A DNA stretch of 64,000 nt, taken from the NCBI GenBank assembly GCA_016191325.1, contig JACPOV010000008.1, positions 974,351 to 1,038,350 on the forward strand, read 5' to 3'. Below the pieces are notes generated by a model that was given only the letters and a program-made list of their open reading frames with translations, did no database searches and was not told the DNA's origin. Shown here piece by piece: positions 16,889 to 25,858 of this stretch. This DNA comes from Candidatus Dependentiae bacterium (GTDB lineage: Bacteria > Babelota > Babeliae > Babelales > JACPOV01). The translations under genes were made by a program, and so were the position numbers. The number at the start of each line of letters is the position of its first letter. Position 1 is the first letter of the stretch.

Positions 16889-18844
16889 TTAAATAACTCG
16901 CGCTAGATTTGTTAAGCGTTGGCCCAGCACTCTAAGTGCTTGTTCGAGATTGTTTATCACAACCGGCTTTTTTTCTTCGAGCATCTGCTCGATATATTTG
17001 TAGATGGCATCATTGTTGGCTTTACGCGCTACCAACAACTCAGCATCACCGATAGGAGCGCCAAATTTTATTAATAGTTTAACCATCATTTCATCACCGC
17101 TCGCAATTGCATACTGAAGAATATTGGCGGAGCCTTTAATAGGACGCTTGAAATCAATAATAGGCTTCATGGTAAATATTGCTTCTGCTTTACCAATCTC
17201 TCTATTATCAATCGCATCAACCAACTGGTCAGTAGCATCTTTTTTCTGCGGCTTGCTTTTTTCGACTCTAGCGCGTTCCATTACTTCGCTTGGTTTTTCC
17301 AGAAGCTTACCGTCTGGCGTTTTTAAGGCAAGATCTTGCGCCCCATTTCTAACCAAAAATTCGTATATATTTTCATACACCGAGTCTAATTTTTTACTTG
17401 GTGCGGTTTCATAAGAGCTTGCTGCGATTAAAAGCGGGGTCGCTCCAGCATTATCCTGCTTATTAACGAGTACGTTCATTCTGATTGGGCTAATTAAGTC
17501 ACTTAATTTGGAGATTATAGTTTGCAAGAGAGGAAAATTTGCTTTGGCAACAGCCCAATGAATAATAGTAGCACCATGTTGCTGATCAATTAATTTCTCG
17601 TTGAAATTCTTACCCGCAGCGTCTATTAATAGTCCAACCAACTCAACTTGTTCTTTTTGTGTACCCAAAACATTCGGATCGTTTGGATCAAGCTGAGAGG
17701 CAGCAAACGCAGCGCCCGACCAAACTGGCGCATAAATAGGTTCTTTGACCGAAGCGGCATTAAATGTTTTAAAACGATTAAGCGCGCCTATAATATTTTT
17801 ATTGTCTAAAGCTTCACTCATTTTATCTATAACTTGTTGGAAAGTAAGTTCGCCTGGCGTTTCTTTAGCAGGCTTACCAAGTGCCGCATTGAGCGCGTCA
17901 ATTATTGGCTTATTATTTTTTGAGTAGCTTAGAGCCCGTTCTATGATTGCCGCAGGTATTTGGCCTTTGCCTTTTTGTAGGAACAACTGCAACAATTCAA
18001 AATCCCCCGTCGAAGCGATTAACGGTAACAAATTCTGCTCGCCGAAATTAATTTTGCTTTTGGAATCTCTCAAAATTGTTTTTGCTTCGTTATCTTTTCC
18101 ACTTTGAACCAATCGTAAAAGCTCATCAGTTTGATCGCCTGTTTCAATCTTTTTTCCATTTTGTTTTTCCCATTCAGCAACTGCTTTTTGTAGAGAACTA
18201 GAAGATGAATATGTGGTTGTGTTCTTTACTTTATCGATTTGCTGCTGGTTAAGCCGCACCCGATTAGGCTCAAGAGACTTTAGAATAAGTGCCGTCATTA
18301 TTATAGGATTATCCGTGAGCGCTGAATCAAAAATTGTTGTATTTTTATATTTATAATTTGGATCAACAATTCCCGTCGTGATTAATTGAGCGGCCTCTAG
18401 TTGAGCAACTCTATTTCCACCCAACAACCCTGCGACTTTTTCGTTTACAGCCTCCTCGCCTGTCTTTTTTCTTTCATTCAATAATTTTAAAACGGCGGAT
18501 TGAACATTACTCGCCGGATAATCTTTAATTTCATCCAGCTCCTCATCAGTTAATTGGTCGCCAAAGCGAGTAACTGCGAGAGCTATCAGACCAGGCCTGT
18601 TGGACTTGAGCAACATTTCCCAAATATTGTCGTTTCCAATTGTTGGTGGCGTGAGAAGGTTAATTTTATTATTTGGATCCCTCAGAAGGGCAACGGCTTT
18701 GTCGAATCCTTCTTTGTCATCGATTCCATTAATACCCACAAGAAGCGCATCTGCGAATGCCCTACTAACATCTTTTTGTTCCATTCCATATAAATTGAAA
18801 GCGCTTATAATAAGCGTTGCAATACATAAAAGTATTTTCTTCAA
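16889..18844 (-). CDS. Exported ankyrin-repeat protein D (large)
   Basis: 651 aa; TTG start fixed by AAGGAGAGAAGA just upstream and by the signal peptide it begins (MKKILLCIATLIISAFNLYG, then Met-Glu). Repeat-like helical pairs run through most of the protein; the best ankyrin matches are HGATIIHWAVAKANFPLL, NAGATPLLIAASS and a unit near the C-terminus (ANILQYAIASGDEMMVKLLI). The C-terminus NNLEQALRVLGQRLTNLARV shows the shared leucine pattern most clearly. It is the first gene of the minus-strand exported set. Probable scaffold or effector; no enzymatic motif seen. Confidence 0.78.
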   Translation of the reverse strand: MKKILLCIATLIISAFNLYGMEQKDVSRAFADALLVGINGIDDKEGFDKAVALLRDPNNKINLLTPPTIGNDNIWEMLLKSNRPGLIALAVTRFGDQLTDEELDEIKDYPASNVQSAVLKLLNERKKTGEEAVNEKVAGLLGGNRVAQLEAAQLITTGIVDPNYKYKNTTIFDSALTDNPIIMTALILKSLEPNRVRLNQQQIDKVKNTTTYSSSSSLQKAVAEWEKQNGKKIETGDQTDELLRLVQSGKDNEAKTILRDSKSKINFGEQNLLPLIASTGDFELLQLFLQKGKGQIPAAIIERALSYSKNNKPIIDALNAALGKPAKETPGELTFQQVIDKMSEALDNKNIIGALNRFKTFNAASVKEPIYAPVWSGAAFAASQLDPNDPNVLGTQKEQVELVGLLIDAAGKNFNEKLIDQQHGATIIHWAVAKANFPLLQTIISKLSDLISPIRMNVLVNKQDNAGATPLLIAASSYETAPSKKLDSVYENIYEFLVRNGAQDLALKTPDGKLLEKPSEVMERARVEKSKPQKKDATDQLVDAIDNREIGKAEAIFTMKPIIDFKRPIKGSANILQYAIASGDEMMVKLLIKFGAPIGDAELLVARKANNDAIYKYIEQMLEEKKPVVINNLEQALRVLGQRLTNLARVI

Positions 18845-18864
18845 TCTTCTCTCCTTAAATTAAA

Positions 18865-19683
18865 TTATTTCAACCAACTTCCTGCCCAATGATGAACTGC
18901 GTACGACTCTTGGCAAATCCACTGCTGCCGCGGCGCTCCTTTTTGATAATAGCCGCACGGATACAAATATGATGCTGGTAATACGACATCACGCAATCCA
19001 AAAGTACCTGCGAAATTTCTGCAGATCTCAGTGAAAAATAAAGGACCCGTCTTGAGCACAATTGGAATAATACCACGCCTTGTATGCATCAATTCAATAG
19101 TTTTTCTCAGTAAAGGATGATTTTTTGCCGCACCAATGATACCAATACCTAATTGTAAAGTTGCCGTATCGAGCGGCTGCAATCCGACGTAAAAATCAAA
19201 AAGTTCATGAATTTCATCAAAGGGGCGCAAACACTCTTCATCAATATCCGCATAAAGCCCGCCAAGTCTTTCAAGAATTTCGTAACGCCAAATATCTGAT
19301 TTCTCGCCATAATTGTTCGTCGCATCAAACATATCTTTATTGATCATTCCAAACGATTCTACGTCATCATCCCCCCATATCTTATACTCCCATTCAGGAT
19401 TCATTTTTTTCCATGATGCACACCATTGCTCATATTGGGCTGGCAGTTTTCCGCCTAGCCAAATTTGATGAATTATTTTTGGGATACGCATAATACCATC
19501 TACTTCAAATTGTTCAGCTTTTTGGAATAGTGAATACCAATGAGAAAGATCGGAAATTACTTGGTGCCGCGAATGCGCGTGAGAAAATTCGTGCCAGCGC
19601 ATCGAGGAAAAAAAATCTACCCATTCAAATGCTAGGAGTTTCGCGCTGCATAAAAGGTACATAGCCAATATTATGCGTTTCAT
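18865..19683 (-). CDS. Exported glycosyltransferase family 32 (DXD) protein
   Basis: 272 aa with an N-terminal signal or anchor (MKRIILAMYLLCSAKLLA). The GT32 region starts at IPKIIHQIWLGG (about 67-78) and has the sugar-nucleotide binding GGLYADIDEECLRP with Asp146 and Asp148 as the DXD pair, then a HHWAGSW end. GT32 includes yeast Och1-type mannosyltransferases, the capsular transferases of bacteria and the glycosylating toxins of the TcdB/SETA type. The signal peptide is unusual for an enzyme needing a sugar nucleotide, so a host-delivered glycosyltransferase or a periplasm-facing anchored enzyme are both possible. fcl lies downstream. Confidence 0.85.
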   Translation of the reverse strand: MKRIILAMYLLCSAKLLAFEWVDFFSSMRWHEFSHAHSRHQVISDLSHWYSLFQKAEQFEVDGIMRIPKIIHQIWLGGKLPAQYEQWCASWKKMNPEWEYKIWGDDDVESFGMINKDMFDATNNYGEKSDIWRYEILERLGGLYADIDEECLRPFDEIHELFDFYVGLQPLDTATLQLGIGIIGAAKNHPLLRKTIELMHTRRGIIPIVLKTGPLFFTEICRNFAGTFGLRDVVLPASYLYPCGYYQKGAPRQQWICQESYAVHHWAGSWLK

Positions 19684-19695
19684 TATGAATCCGCA

Positions 19696-19736
19696 CCCTT
19701 CGATACAAACGCAAAGCGTTCACTCAGGGCGAGCGG
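19696..19736 (+). repeat. Dispersed repeat, forward copy (inverted-pair left arm)
   Basis: CCCTTCGATACAAACGCAAA then GCGTTCACTCAGGGCGAGCGG. The internal AACGC-AAA-GCGTT is a perfect small hairpin. It sits 13 bases upstream of the GT32 start and forms an inverted pair with 19795-19845. Confidence 0.88.
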
Positions 19737-19789
19737 GTTTATAATGCTAGTATAAAGATTTGCATCGATAATCTTTAAAAAAAATTTAT

Positions 19790-20782
19790 TTAATCCGCTC
19801 GTGGTGAGTGATTTCGAACCCTGTAAGAAATTGTATCGAACCATGTGGCAGTTCCTTTTTTATTTTCCAAATACCATTCATACGCTTGCTCTAACCCTTT
19901 TCTTAAATTAATTTTCGCTTGCCAACCCAAAGTACCAATGCGAGAACTATCTAGGATTTTACGCGGAGTACCGTCCGATTCAGCATTATTAAATAAGATC
20001 GACCCACGGTAATTAATAATTTCAGAAATCATCTGAGACAACGCTAAAACTGATACTTCTTGCCCACTTCCAATATTGATTATTTCAGATTCATTGTAGT
20101 GTTCCATAAGTATAAAAAGAGCCGCTGCCAGATCATCAGCATGCAAAAATTCTCGCAAAGCATTCCCCGTTCCCCAAAGTGGTATTGAGGGAATATTTTT
20201 CTCTTTAGCCTCATGGATTTTTAAAATGAGCGCCGGGATAACATGAGATCGTTCTTTATCAAAGGTATCTCCGGGCCCGTATAAATTAGTGGGCATTGCG
20301 CAAATAAAATTTGAGCCATACTGTTGCCGATATGCTTGCGCAAGCTTTATTCCTGAAATCTTTGCAATTGCATACGCTTCATTTGTCATCTCAAGCGGGC
20401 CGGTCATTAAATATTTTTCTTTTATTGGTTGTTCACACATTCTTGGATAAATGCATGAAGATCCCAAAAATAAAAGTTTTTTCACCCCACTCAGATGGGC
20501 TGCATGCATTACATTTGCTTGAATCATCAAATTGTCGTAAAGAAATGAAGCAGGATAATCATTATTTGCTTTAATGCCGCCAACGAGTGCAGCAGCGAGA
20601 AAAACAAAATCCGGTTTTTTTTCTAGAAAAAAATTATTTACATCTTTTTGAGCCCGCAAATCGAGTTCATCTTTTGTACGAGTAATAAGATGCTGGAAGC
20701 CACGAGCTTTAAGCAAACGAACTATCGCCGAACCAACAAGCCCTTCGTGGCCCGCTATATATATTTTTTCATTCAAATGCAT
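19790..20782 (-). CDS. fcl: GDP-L-fucose synthase
   Basis: 330 aa epimerase/reductase of the extended short-chain dehydrogenase family. It turns GDP-4-keto-6-deoxymannose into GDP-L-fucose with NADPH. Nucleotide loop [16 protein letters not shown], Ser/Tyr/Lys triad with GSSCIYP and YAIAK, and the family segment PTNLYGPGD. The ATG at 20782 has GGGGGAGA upstream; an in-frame TTG at 20785 is too close to it. The start lies inside the 3' end of gmd, so translation is coupled. The last 18 or so residues (from [10 protein letters not shown]) are encoded by the dispersed repeat and are not part of the normal enzyme. Confidence 0.93.
   Translation of the reverse strand: MHLNEKIYIAGHEGLVGSAIVRLLKARGFQHLITRTKDELDLRAQKDVNNFFLEKKPDFVFLAAALVGGIKANNDYPASFLYDNLMIQANVMHAAHLSGVKKLLFLGSSCIYPRMCEQPIKEKYLMTGPLEMTNEAYAIAKISGIKLAQAYRQQYGSNFICAMPTNLYGPGDTFDKERSHVIPALILKIHEAKEKNIPSIPLWGTGNALREFLHADDLAAALFILMEHYNESEIINIGSGQEVSVLALSQMISEIINYRGSILFNNAESDGTPRKILDSSRIGTLGWQAKINLRKGLEQAYEWYLENKKGTATWFDTISYRVRNHSPRAD
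19795..19845 (-). repeat. Dispersed repeat, reverse variant overlapping the fcl 3' end
   Basis: CCGCTCGTGGTGAGTGATTT to TTGTATCGAACCATG. Differs from 8913-8961 at a few positions only. It forms the right arm of an inverted pair with 19696-19736 (58-base spacer) and codes for the tail of Fcl. Confidence 0.85.
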
Positions 20783-21902
20783 CAACTTTTCTCCCCCTGA
20801 CTTCTCTGCTTTTTTCTAAATGCGCAGGAAAGAAAGAAATGTTTTGCTCAATCGATTCTTCAAGTTGTTGCATATCATGGTGCATCATAATTTTTACAAG
20901 TGTAGAAAAATCTACCTTTGGCTCCCAACCCAAAATAGTGCGTGCTTTTGATGCATCACCGCACAGTTCGTGTACTTCTGTTGGGCGAAAATAACGTGGA
21001 TCAATCGCGACGAGCGGCTCGCTCAACGTACCAAATGCAGCATCGTATCCTTTTTCATCGATTCCTGATCCTTGCCACATGATAGTGACGCCAATGTGCA
21101 AAAAAGCTGCTTCAATAAATTCGCGAACAGAATGCGATTTACCGGTCGCTATTACGAAATCATCAGGCTTTTCTTGCTGAAGCATAAGCCACATCGCCTC
21201 CACATAATCTGCTGCGTAGCCCCAATCTCTTTTGGCATCGAGATTTCCCAAATACAATGCTGTTTGCAAACCGTGCGCAATACGCGCGACCGCGCGCGTT
21301 ATTTTTCTTGTAACAAACGTTTCGCCACGCTTGGGCGATTCATGATTGAATAAAATGCCATTGCACGCAAAAATATTATACGCTTCTCGGTAATTAACAG
21401 TAATCCAATGCGCATAAAGTTTTGCTGCAGCGTACGGAGATCGAGGATAAAATGGCGTTCGTTCATTTTGCGGCGTTTCTTGCACTTTACCATAGAGTTC
21501 GCTTGTTGATGCTTGATAAAAACGAGTAGAATCTGCTTGATCAGATAGCCGAATTGCTTCAAGAAGTCGAAGTGTGCCAAGCGCATCGCATTGCGCGGTA
21601 TACTCGGGCGTTTCAAACGAAACCGCAACGTGGCTTTGCGCCGCTAAATTATAGACTTCATCAGGTTTAATTTCTTTTATCAGTCGAATCAAATTAGAAG
21701 TGTCAGTCACATCGCCATAGTGCAAAATAAATGGGGCATCGTGCGATTCGTGGCGATCTTTATGAAGATGATCAATGCGCCCTGTATTGAATGACGATGA
21801 ACGACGCTTGATACCGTGAACTTCGTATCCTTTTGAAAGCAGCAGTTCAGATAAGTAGGCTCCATCCTGACCGGTTATTCCGGTTATCAAAGCTTTCTTC
21901 AC
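20769..21902 (-). CDS. gmd: GDP-mannose 4,6-dehydratase
   Basis: 377 aa, normal Gmd length. It converts GDP-mannose to GDP-4-keto-6-deoxymannose, the precursor for GDP-fucose and related sugars. N-terminal NADP loop [20 protein letters not shown]-mannose contact [15 protein letters not shown], catalytic QASTSELYG and SPYAAAK. GTG start with AAAGGAGA five bases before. Overlaps fcl by 14 bases. It takes the product of ManC, encoded about 3 kb away beyond the J-domain gene on the same strand. Confidence 0.95.
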   Translation of the reverse strand: MKKALITGITGQDGAYLSELLLSKGYEVHGIKRRSSSFNTGRIDHLHKDRHESHDAPFILHYGDVTDTSNLIRLIKEIKPDEVYNLAAQSHVAVSFETPEYTAQCDALGTLRLLEAIRLSDQADSTRFYQASTSELYGKVQETPQNERTPFYPRSPYAAAKLYAHWITVNYREAYNIFACNGILFNHESPKRGETFVTRKITRAVARIAHGLQTALYLGNLDAKRDWGYAADYVEAMWLMLQQEKPDDFVIATGKSHSVREFIEAAFLHIGVTIMWQGSGIDEKGYDAAFGTLSEPLVAIDPRYFRPTEVHELCGDASKARTILGWEPKVDFSTLVKIMMHHDMQQLEESIEQNISFFPAHLEKSREVRGRKVDAFE

Positions 21903-22095
21903 AGATTCTCCTTTTTTTGGGAGTAAGCAGAATGAGTTTATTTCTTCCTTGAAAAAGATATCGATATCTCAAGCAAGAAATTACCATAATTTGATTATAA
22001 AAGAATCAAACAGTTAGCCAACCAAAAGAAATACATAAATCGATATCACGCAGATATCTTCAATTAAATTTAATTGTTTATTTATGAGAGATTCC

Positions 22096-22123
22096 TTGAA
22101 TTACAAAATTGAAAAATTATATA
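22096..22123 (+). promoter_or_regulatory. Promoter of the J-domain protein gene
   Basis: TTGAAT at 22096-22101, a 16-base spacer and TATATA at 22118-22123, 26 bases before the ATG at 22149. The surrounding 245-bp gap is otherwise AT-rich and shows nothing else. Confidence 0.55.
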
Positions 22124-22148
22124 CAAATAACTATACAGGAGTCTAAAC

Positions 22149-23996
22149 ATGAAAAAAATTAAATTCATTTTTGCCATCTTTTATGTAAGCAGCTCAGTAC
22201 TATGTATGGAGCCAATTAACGAAGAAACTTTAAAAAAAGAAGCAAAAAAAGTTTTATGCGAAACTAATGTGGCCACCATCATCGGAGCAACTACTATACA
22301 AGGCGTTAAAAAAGCAAAAAGAAAGTTACTACTCAAGTGGCACCCAGATAAAATAGCGCAATCACTCGGTAAAAAATTTGATGATCCCTCACTTCAAGAT
22401 CTATTAAAAATTACAAATGCTGCCTATAAACAAATAAATAATGCCATCGATTATTTCCTTGATAGATACGAAAATAACAATCTCGCCGCCAAATTCACCG
22501 CTTTTCGAGATGAAGGCATTGATGGGAATGCAGAAGGATTTAAAGCGCTCGGATTCGATTCGGATTGCACAGGAAAGCCTTTTAAGAGCATCCCCCCAAA
22601 CCAACCTGCTTTGGATCTTTCTAAAGAAGCACTGGCAAGAGCTCAACAGCTAATTAATTATGCCAGAAAAGAAACGAACATTAAAAGTGCCATCCCCCTG
22701 TATAATCGGGCAATTGAAGAACTCATAAAGTATCTGCCTGATAATGGGAGTACATTGATGGAAACCTATATTGAAATACTTTTACGCTATGATAAAGATC
22801 TACCTTTAGATAATAATTACTTTCAAACAGCAAAGGATGCTGAAATAGTAACAACTAAATTAGCGCCTAATCAAGCCAAAATACCTAATTTTAATAAACT
22901 ATTAATGGAGCTTGAATTTTTCATTAATCTCGGTAGCGCCAATAAAGTTCTAGTGGACGCGACAAAGCAATCTCCAAATCTAAAGGAGGCAGAGTTTAGA
23001 AAGGCAATTATCATGTTGGAGAATGCAAGTATAAAAAGGCCAGTATATTATTCTATTGAACGTCTTGATGAAAAAATGCTTTTCGCTTATGCAAAGCTAA
23101 TTGATAGCCAAAAATCCAATCCCAAATACGCGATGGAGTTGGTTCAGAAAGCATTACGCGAGATGAGTACAACATATTATCATTCTGATACGCGCAGTAG
23201 TAGTTATAAATTTTTTGAACAAACTGTCCAAGACGTTACAGAATTAGCAGCTCAAGAAAAATATCGTCGAGACAAAATAACAACTCTCATTTCAGATACA
23301 AAAAAACGATTAGTTAATTTGAAAGATCTGCCTATTGATTCCATAATTGTTCTTTATGAAGGTGTCCTGGGTGATTTAAAAGATTATTTGCCAGAAACGG
23401 CAGCGCTTCTTCTGGAAACTTATACGATAGTTTTGATGAAATTCAATACTGAGCAATTACTTAATAATCCACAATATTCGCAATTCGCACGAGAAGCTAG
23501 AGAACAACTTAAAGATCTAACCAAACTAAAAGCCCAGATACCAAATTTTGACGATCTTGCTGGCAGCTTAGAGCTTTATCTTGCAATTCAGGCAGCAAAT
23601 GATGAAATAACTCACACTGCAAAAGTTCCAACATCGCGTGAAAAAAGCTCACGATATTCTTTTGCTCTTGCAGGGTTAATGAATATCAAAAAACCAATGC
23701 TCAAAGGTGATCGCATTATCCTTAACAATGTAATCATGAAACTGTATCAACTTTTGGTAGAAACCCACAAAACTGAGCCGGATATTCTAGATGAAACAGT
23801 GCAAAAAGCACTAAATTTTATCGCTATAAGAAAAGATGACATTGATACTGCAAGCATAGAATATCGGACTTTAATTAAAACGATAAAAGACGCGCAAGTA
23901 GTAAATCTGCCTGAAAAACCAGTAACAAATTCATTGAAGGAAGCGCTTGAAAATCTTGCTTTAATGTTATTGAATCTCGAAGCAAAATTACCGTAG
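22149..23996 (+). CDS. Exported J-domain protein with long helical C-terminal region
   Basis: 615 aa; ACAGGAG ribosome site, signal peptide MKKIKFIFAIFYVSSSVLC then Met-Glu. Residues about 25-110 are a J-domain: helix, then KLLLKWHPDK with the essential HPD at 65-67, then helix III (TNAAYKQINNAIDYF). The canonical loop after HPD is longer than in DnaJ. J-domains stimulate Hsp70 ATPase, but bacterial Hsp70 is cytoplasmic, so an exported J-domain most plausibly meets a host Hsp70. The remaining 500 residues contain two related helical halves (SIIVLYEGVLGDLKDYLPE resembles AIPLYNRAIEELIKYLPD). The C-terminus SLKEALENLALMLLNLEAKL shares the leucine pattern of the ankyrin proteins. Confidence 0.82.
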   Translation: MKKIKFIFAIFYVSSSVLCMEPINEETLKKEAKKVLCETNVATIIGATTIQGVKKAKRKLLLKWHPDKIAQSLGKKFDDPSLQDLLKITNAAYKQINNAIDYFLDRYENNNLAAKFTAFRDEGIDGNAEGFKALGFDSDCTGKPFKSIPPNQPALDLSKEALARAQQLINYARKETNIKSAIPLYNRAIEELIKYLPDNGSTLMETYIEILLRYDKDLPLDNNYFQTAKDAEIVTTKLAPNQAKIPNFNKLLMELEFFINLGSANKVLVDATKQSPNLKEAEFRKAIIMLENASIKRPVYYSIERLDEKMLFAYAKLIDSQKSNPKYAMELVQKALREMSTTYYHSDTRSSSYKFFEQTVQDVTELAAQEKYRRDKITTLISDTKKRLVNLKDLPIDSIIVLYEGVLGDLKDYLPETAALLLETYTIVLMKFNTEQLLNNPQYSQFAREAREQLKDLTKLKAQIPNFDDLAGSLELYLAIQAANDEITHTAKVPTSREKSSRYSFALAGLMNIKKPMLKGDRIILNNVIMKLYQLLVETHKTEPDILDETVQKALNFIAIRKDDIDTASIEYRTLIKTIKDAQVVNLPEKPVTNSLKEALENLALMLLNLEAKLP

Positions 23997-24030
23997 TGCA
24001 CAAAAGCATTTAATAAAGTTTCTCATGCAG

Positions 24031-24072
24031 CGCTCGCCCTGAGTGAACGCGCTTCGCGTTGGTATCGAAGGG
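24031..24072 (-). repeat. Dispersed repeat, single inverted copy
   Basis: CGCTCGCCCTGAGTGAACGC then GCTTCGCGTTGGTATCGAAGGG, the reverse complement of the 19696 copy with two extra bases at the core. It lies between the convergent J-domain and manC genes, with no partner arm nearby. Confidence 0.85.
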
Positions 24073-24081
24073 TAAAAAATA

Positions 24082-25116
24082 TCATAAATAGGTATCGCCA
24101 AACTCCTGCCGCACTTTTTGCACTAATTCTTTTACTTTTTCCACTTCAGAGCGTTTAATAATAACGATTGCATCATCAGTTTCCACAACGCACAAATCAT
24201 CTACGCCAACAAGCCCAATAATCTTTTTGGTTCCAGAAACTAAATTATTTTGCGAATCAATCGAAACTATTCGTTGCATTTCGGTCGCCGAGCTAAGAAG
24301 TAGAAATGTTTCCATATTACCTACATCAGACCAACCAAATTGAACGGGAGCTACAAAAACATTTTTGCTTTTTTCCAATACCGCATGGTCGATCGAAATA
24401 TTTGGGCATTTTGCATAAGCGGCTTCATCACCATTAAATGCTGCGTACACGCAATCGTAAACTGCCGGTGCATAGTTCTTAAACGCATCAATAAATGATC
24501 GAGCCGTTCCACAAAAAATACCAATATTCCAAAGCATATATTGATTGCGCAAATAACTATGCGCGGTATCTTTATTCGGTTTTTCATGAAAACGTTGAAC
24601 TGGATAAATTGCAGGATTATTGCGCGATCCGGGTACATATTCGATATACCCATAGCCAGTTGCCGGGTGCGTTGGATGTAAACCAAGAAGCGTTATGCCA
24701 GGATTTTTCAATGCAAATGCTGCCGCATCTGCTAAATGCTCGCGTAGCATATGAGGATCGGCAATATAATGATCTGCTGGTACAAAAACCAATACAGCAT
24801 CTGGATCTCTTGCAGCGATTTGTAAACACGTGAGCAAAATAGCGGGGCCTGTATTTCGCGAAATCGGCTCAGCAACAATCGTGCCAACTTTTTCGCGAGC
24901 AGTTTGATTCACCGCATTAAGTTGCTGCTTTGTGGTTACAATCATAAGTCGCTCACGAGAAATGAGCGGCGCTAAGCGATCGATTGTTTCATCTAAAAGT
25001 GAGCTTCCATTGCTCGCAAACGGTAATAACTGCTTTGGGCGATGCTCTCGGCTCAACGGCCACAACCGCTCCCCTTTGCCGCCAGCAAGAATGATCCCAT
25101 AAATTGATGCCATCAT
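24082..25116 (-). CDS. manC: Mannose-1-phosphate guanylyltransferase
   Basis: 344 aa single-domain enzyme making GDP-mannose from mannose 1-phosphate and GTP. Nucleotidyltransferase signature ILAGGKGERLWPLSR at the start, then EPISRNTGPAI, FVPADHYI and a C-terminal beta part with QFGWSDVG. It lacks the phosphomannose isomerase domain of bifunctional enzymes. Start at ATG 25116 (or the adjacent 25113) with AGGTGA upstream, one base past the stop of the mannosyltransferase gene; a longer in-frame reading to 25263 would run through that gene and is rejected. Feeds gmd/fcl and the mannosyltransferase next door. Confidence 0.93.
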   Translation of the reverse strand: MMASIYGIILAGGKGERLWPLSREHRPKQLLPFASNGSSLLDETIDRLAPLISRERLMIVTTKQQLNAVNQTAREKVGTIVAEPISRNTGPAILLTCLQIAARDPDAVLVFVPADHYIADPHMLREHLADAAAFALKNPGITLLGLHPTHPATGYGYIEYVPGSRNNPAIYPVQRFHEKPNKDTAHSYLRNQYMLWNIGIFCGTARSFIDAFKNYAPAVYDCVYAAFNGDEAAYAKCPNISIDHAVLEKSKNVFVAPVQFGWSDVGNMETFLLLSSATEMQRIVSIDSQNNLVSGTKKIIGLVGVDDLCVVETDDAIVIIKRSEVEKVKELVQKVRQEFGDTYL

Positions 25117-25117
25117 T

Positions 25118-25858
25118 TCACCTTTGCTGTACATAAGCGGAGCGTTTAAAGAGACGATCATAAAAAAGAGAAAGAAATTTTTTAGCCGCTTCGGCCATAA
25201 TATTGATCGATAATTTTGATTTTCCGTGCAATCGGCTTTGGGCGTGTATAGGAACTTCATCAATTTTTAACCCTGCTTTTTTAAAATAATAAATCGATTC
25301 CATGCAGAAAGAAAATCCACGCGAATCAAGATTTTCAAAAATATTCGGGTCGAGCGCGGCAACGCGATAAAGGCGAAATGCACCTGTACAATCAAAAGGC
25401 ATACCAAGCCCCTTTGCTATGAGCCAGCGCCAAAAAAGGGTAAACGGCAGGCGAATTTTGCCCCAGCCGCTCATCTTTCCGCCAGAGGTATAACGGGAGC
25501 CTATGACGATATCTGCATCGTTCTTTTTTAAAAGAAGAAGTGGGATATATTTCGGATCGTGCGTAAAGTCTGCGTCCATAGTAATGAGATACTGATAATC
25601 TTTTTGGCGAGCATAGCGAAACGCTTCAATATGCGCAGTGCCCAAACCCAACTTACGCGATCGATGCATAACACGAACCGCGCTATCGTGCGCAGCAATC
25701 TTGGCAAGCACATCCCCAGTGCCATCGGGCGAATTATCATCGATAAAATAAAAATCTATTGGCAGGTTGAGATTTTTTATTTCTTGGTAGAGTTTTTGAA
25801 CATTTTCGCGTTCGTTATAGGTAGGAACCGCGACGACGATTGAATTTTTTGATGTCAT
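25118..25858 (-). CDS. Polyprenol-phosphate mannosyltransferase (GT2, DPM1-like)
   Basis: 246 aa, the size of soluble or monotopic DPM1. VAVPTYNERENV at the N-terminus, FIDDNSPDGTGD, and TMDADFTHDP with the DXD pair Asp95/Asp97; GSRYTSGG and SRLHGKSK are typical of DPM synthases. It moves mannose, or a related sugar, from GDP-mannose to a polyprenyl phosphate at the inner membrane. The ATG at 25858 overlaps the stop of the GT-C gene as ATGA; an ATG at 25870 is also in frame. Followed directly by manC, which supplies its donor. Confidence 0.9.
   Translation of the reverse strand: MTSKNSIVVAVPTYNERENVQKLYQEIKNLNLPIDFYFIDDNSPDGTGDVLAKIAAHDSAVRVMHRSRKLGLGTAHIEAFRYARQKDYQYLITMDADFTHDPKYIPLLLLKKNDADIVIGSRYTSGGKMSGWGKIRLPFTLFWRWLIAKGLGMPFDCTGAFRLYRVAALDPNIFENLDSRGFSFCMESIYYFKKAGLKIDEVPIHAQSRLHGKSKLSINIMAEAAKKFLSLFYDRLFKRSAYVQQR

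Noticed and set aside
25117-25263. A 49-residue N-terminal extension of ManC.
   Set aside because: It lies inside the coupled mannosyltransferase gene and does not resemble any ManC N-terminus; the ATG at 25116 has AGGTGA.
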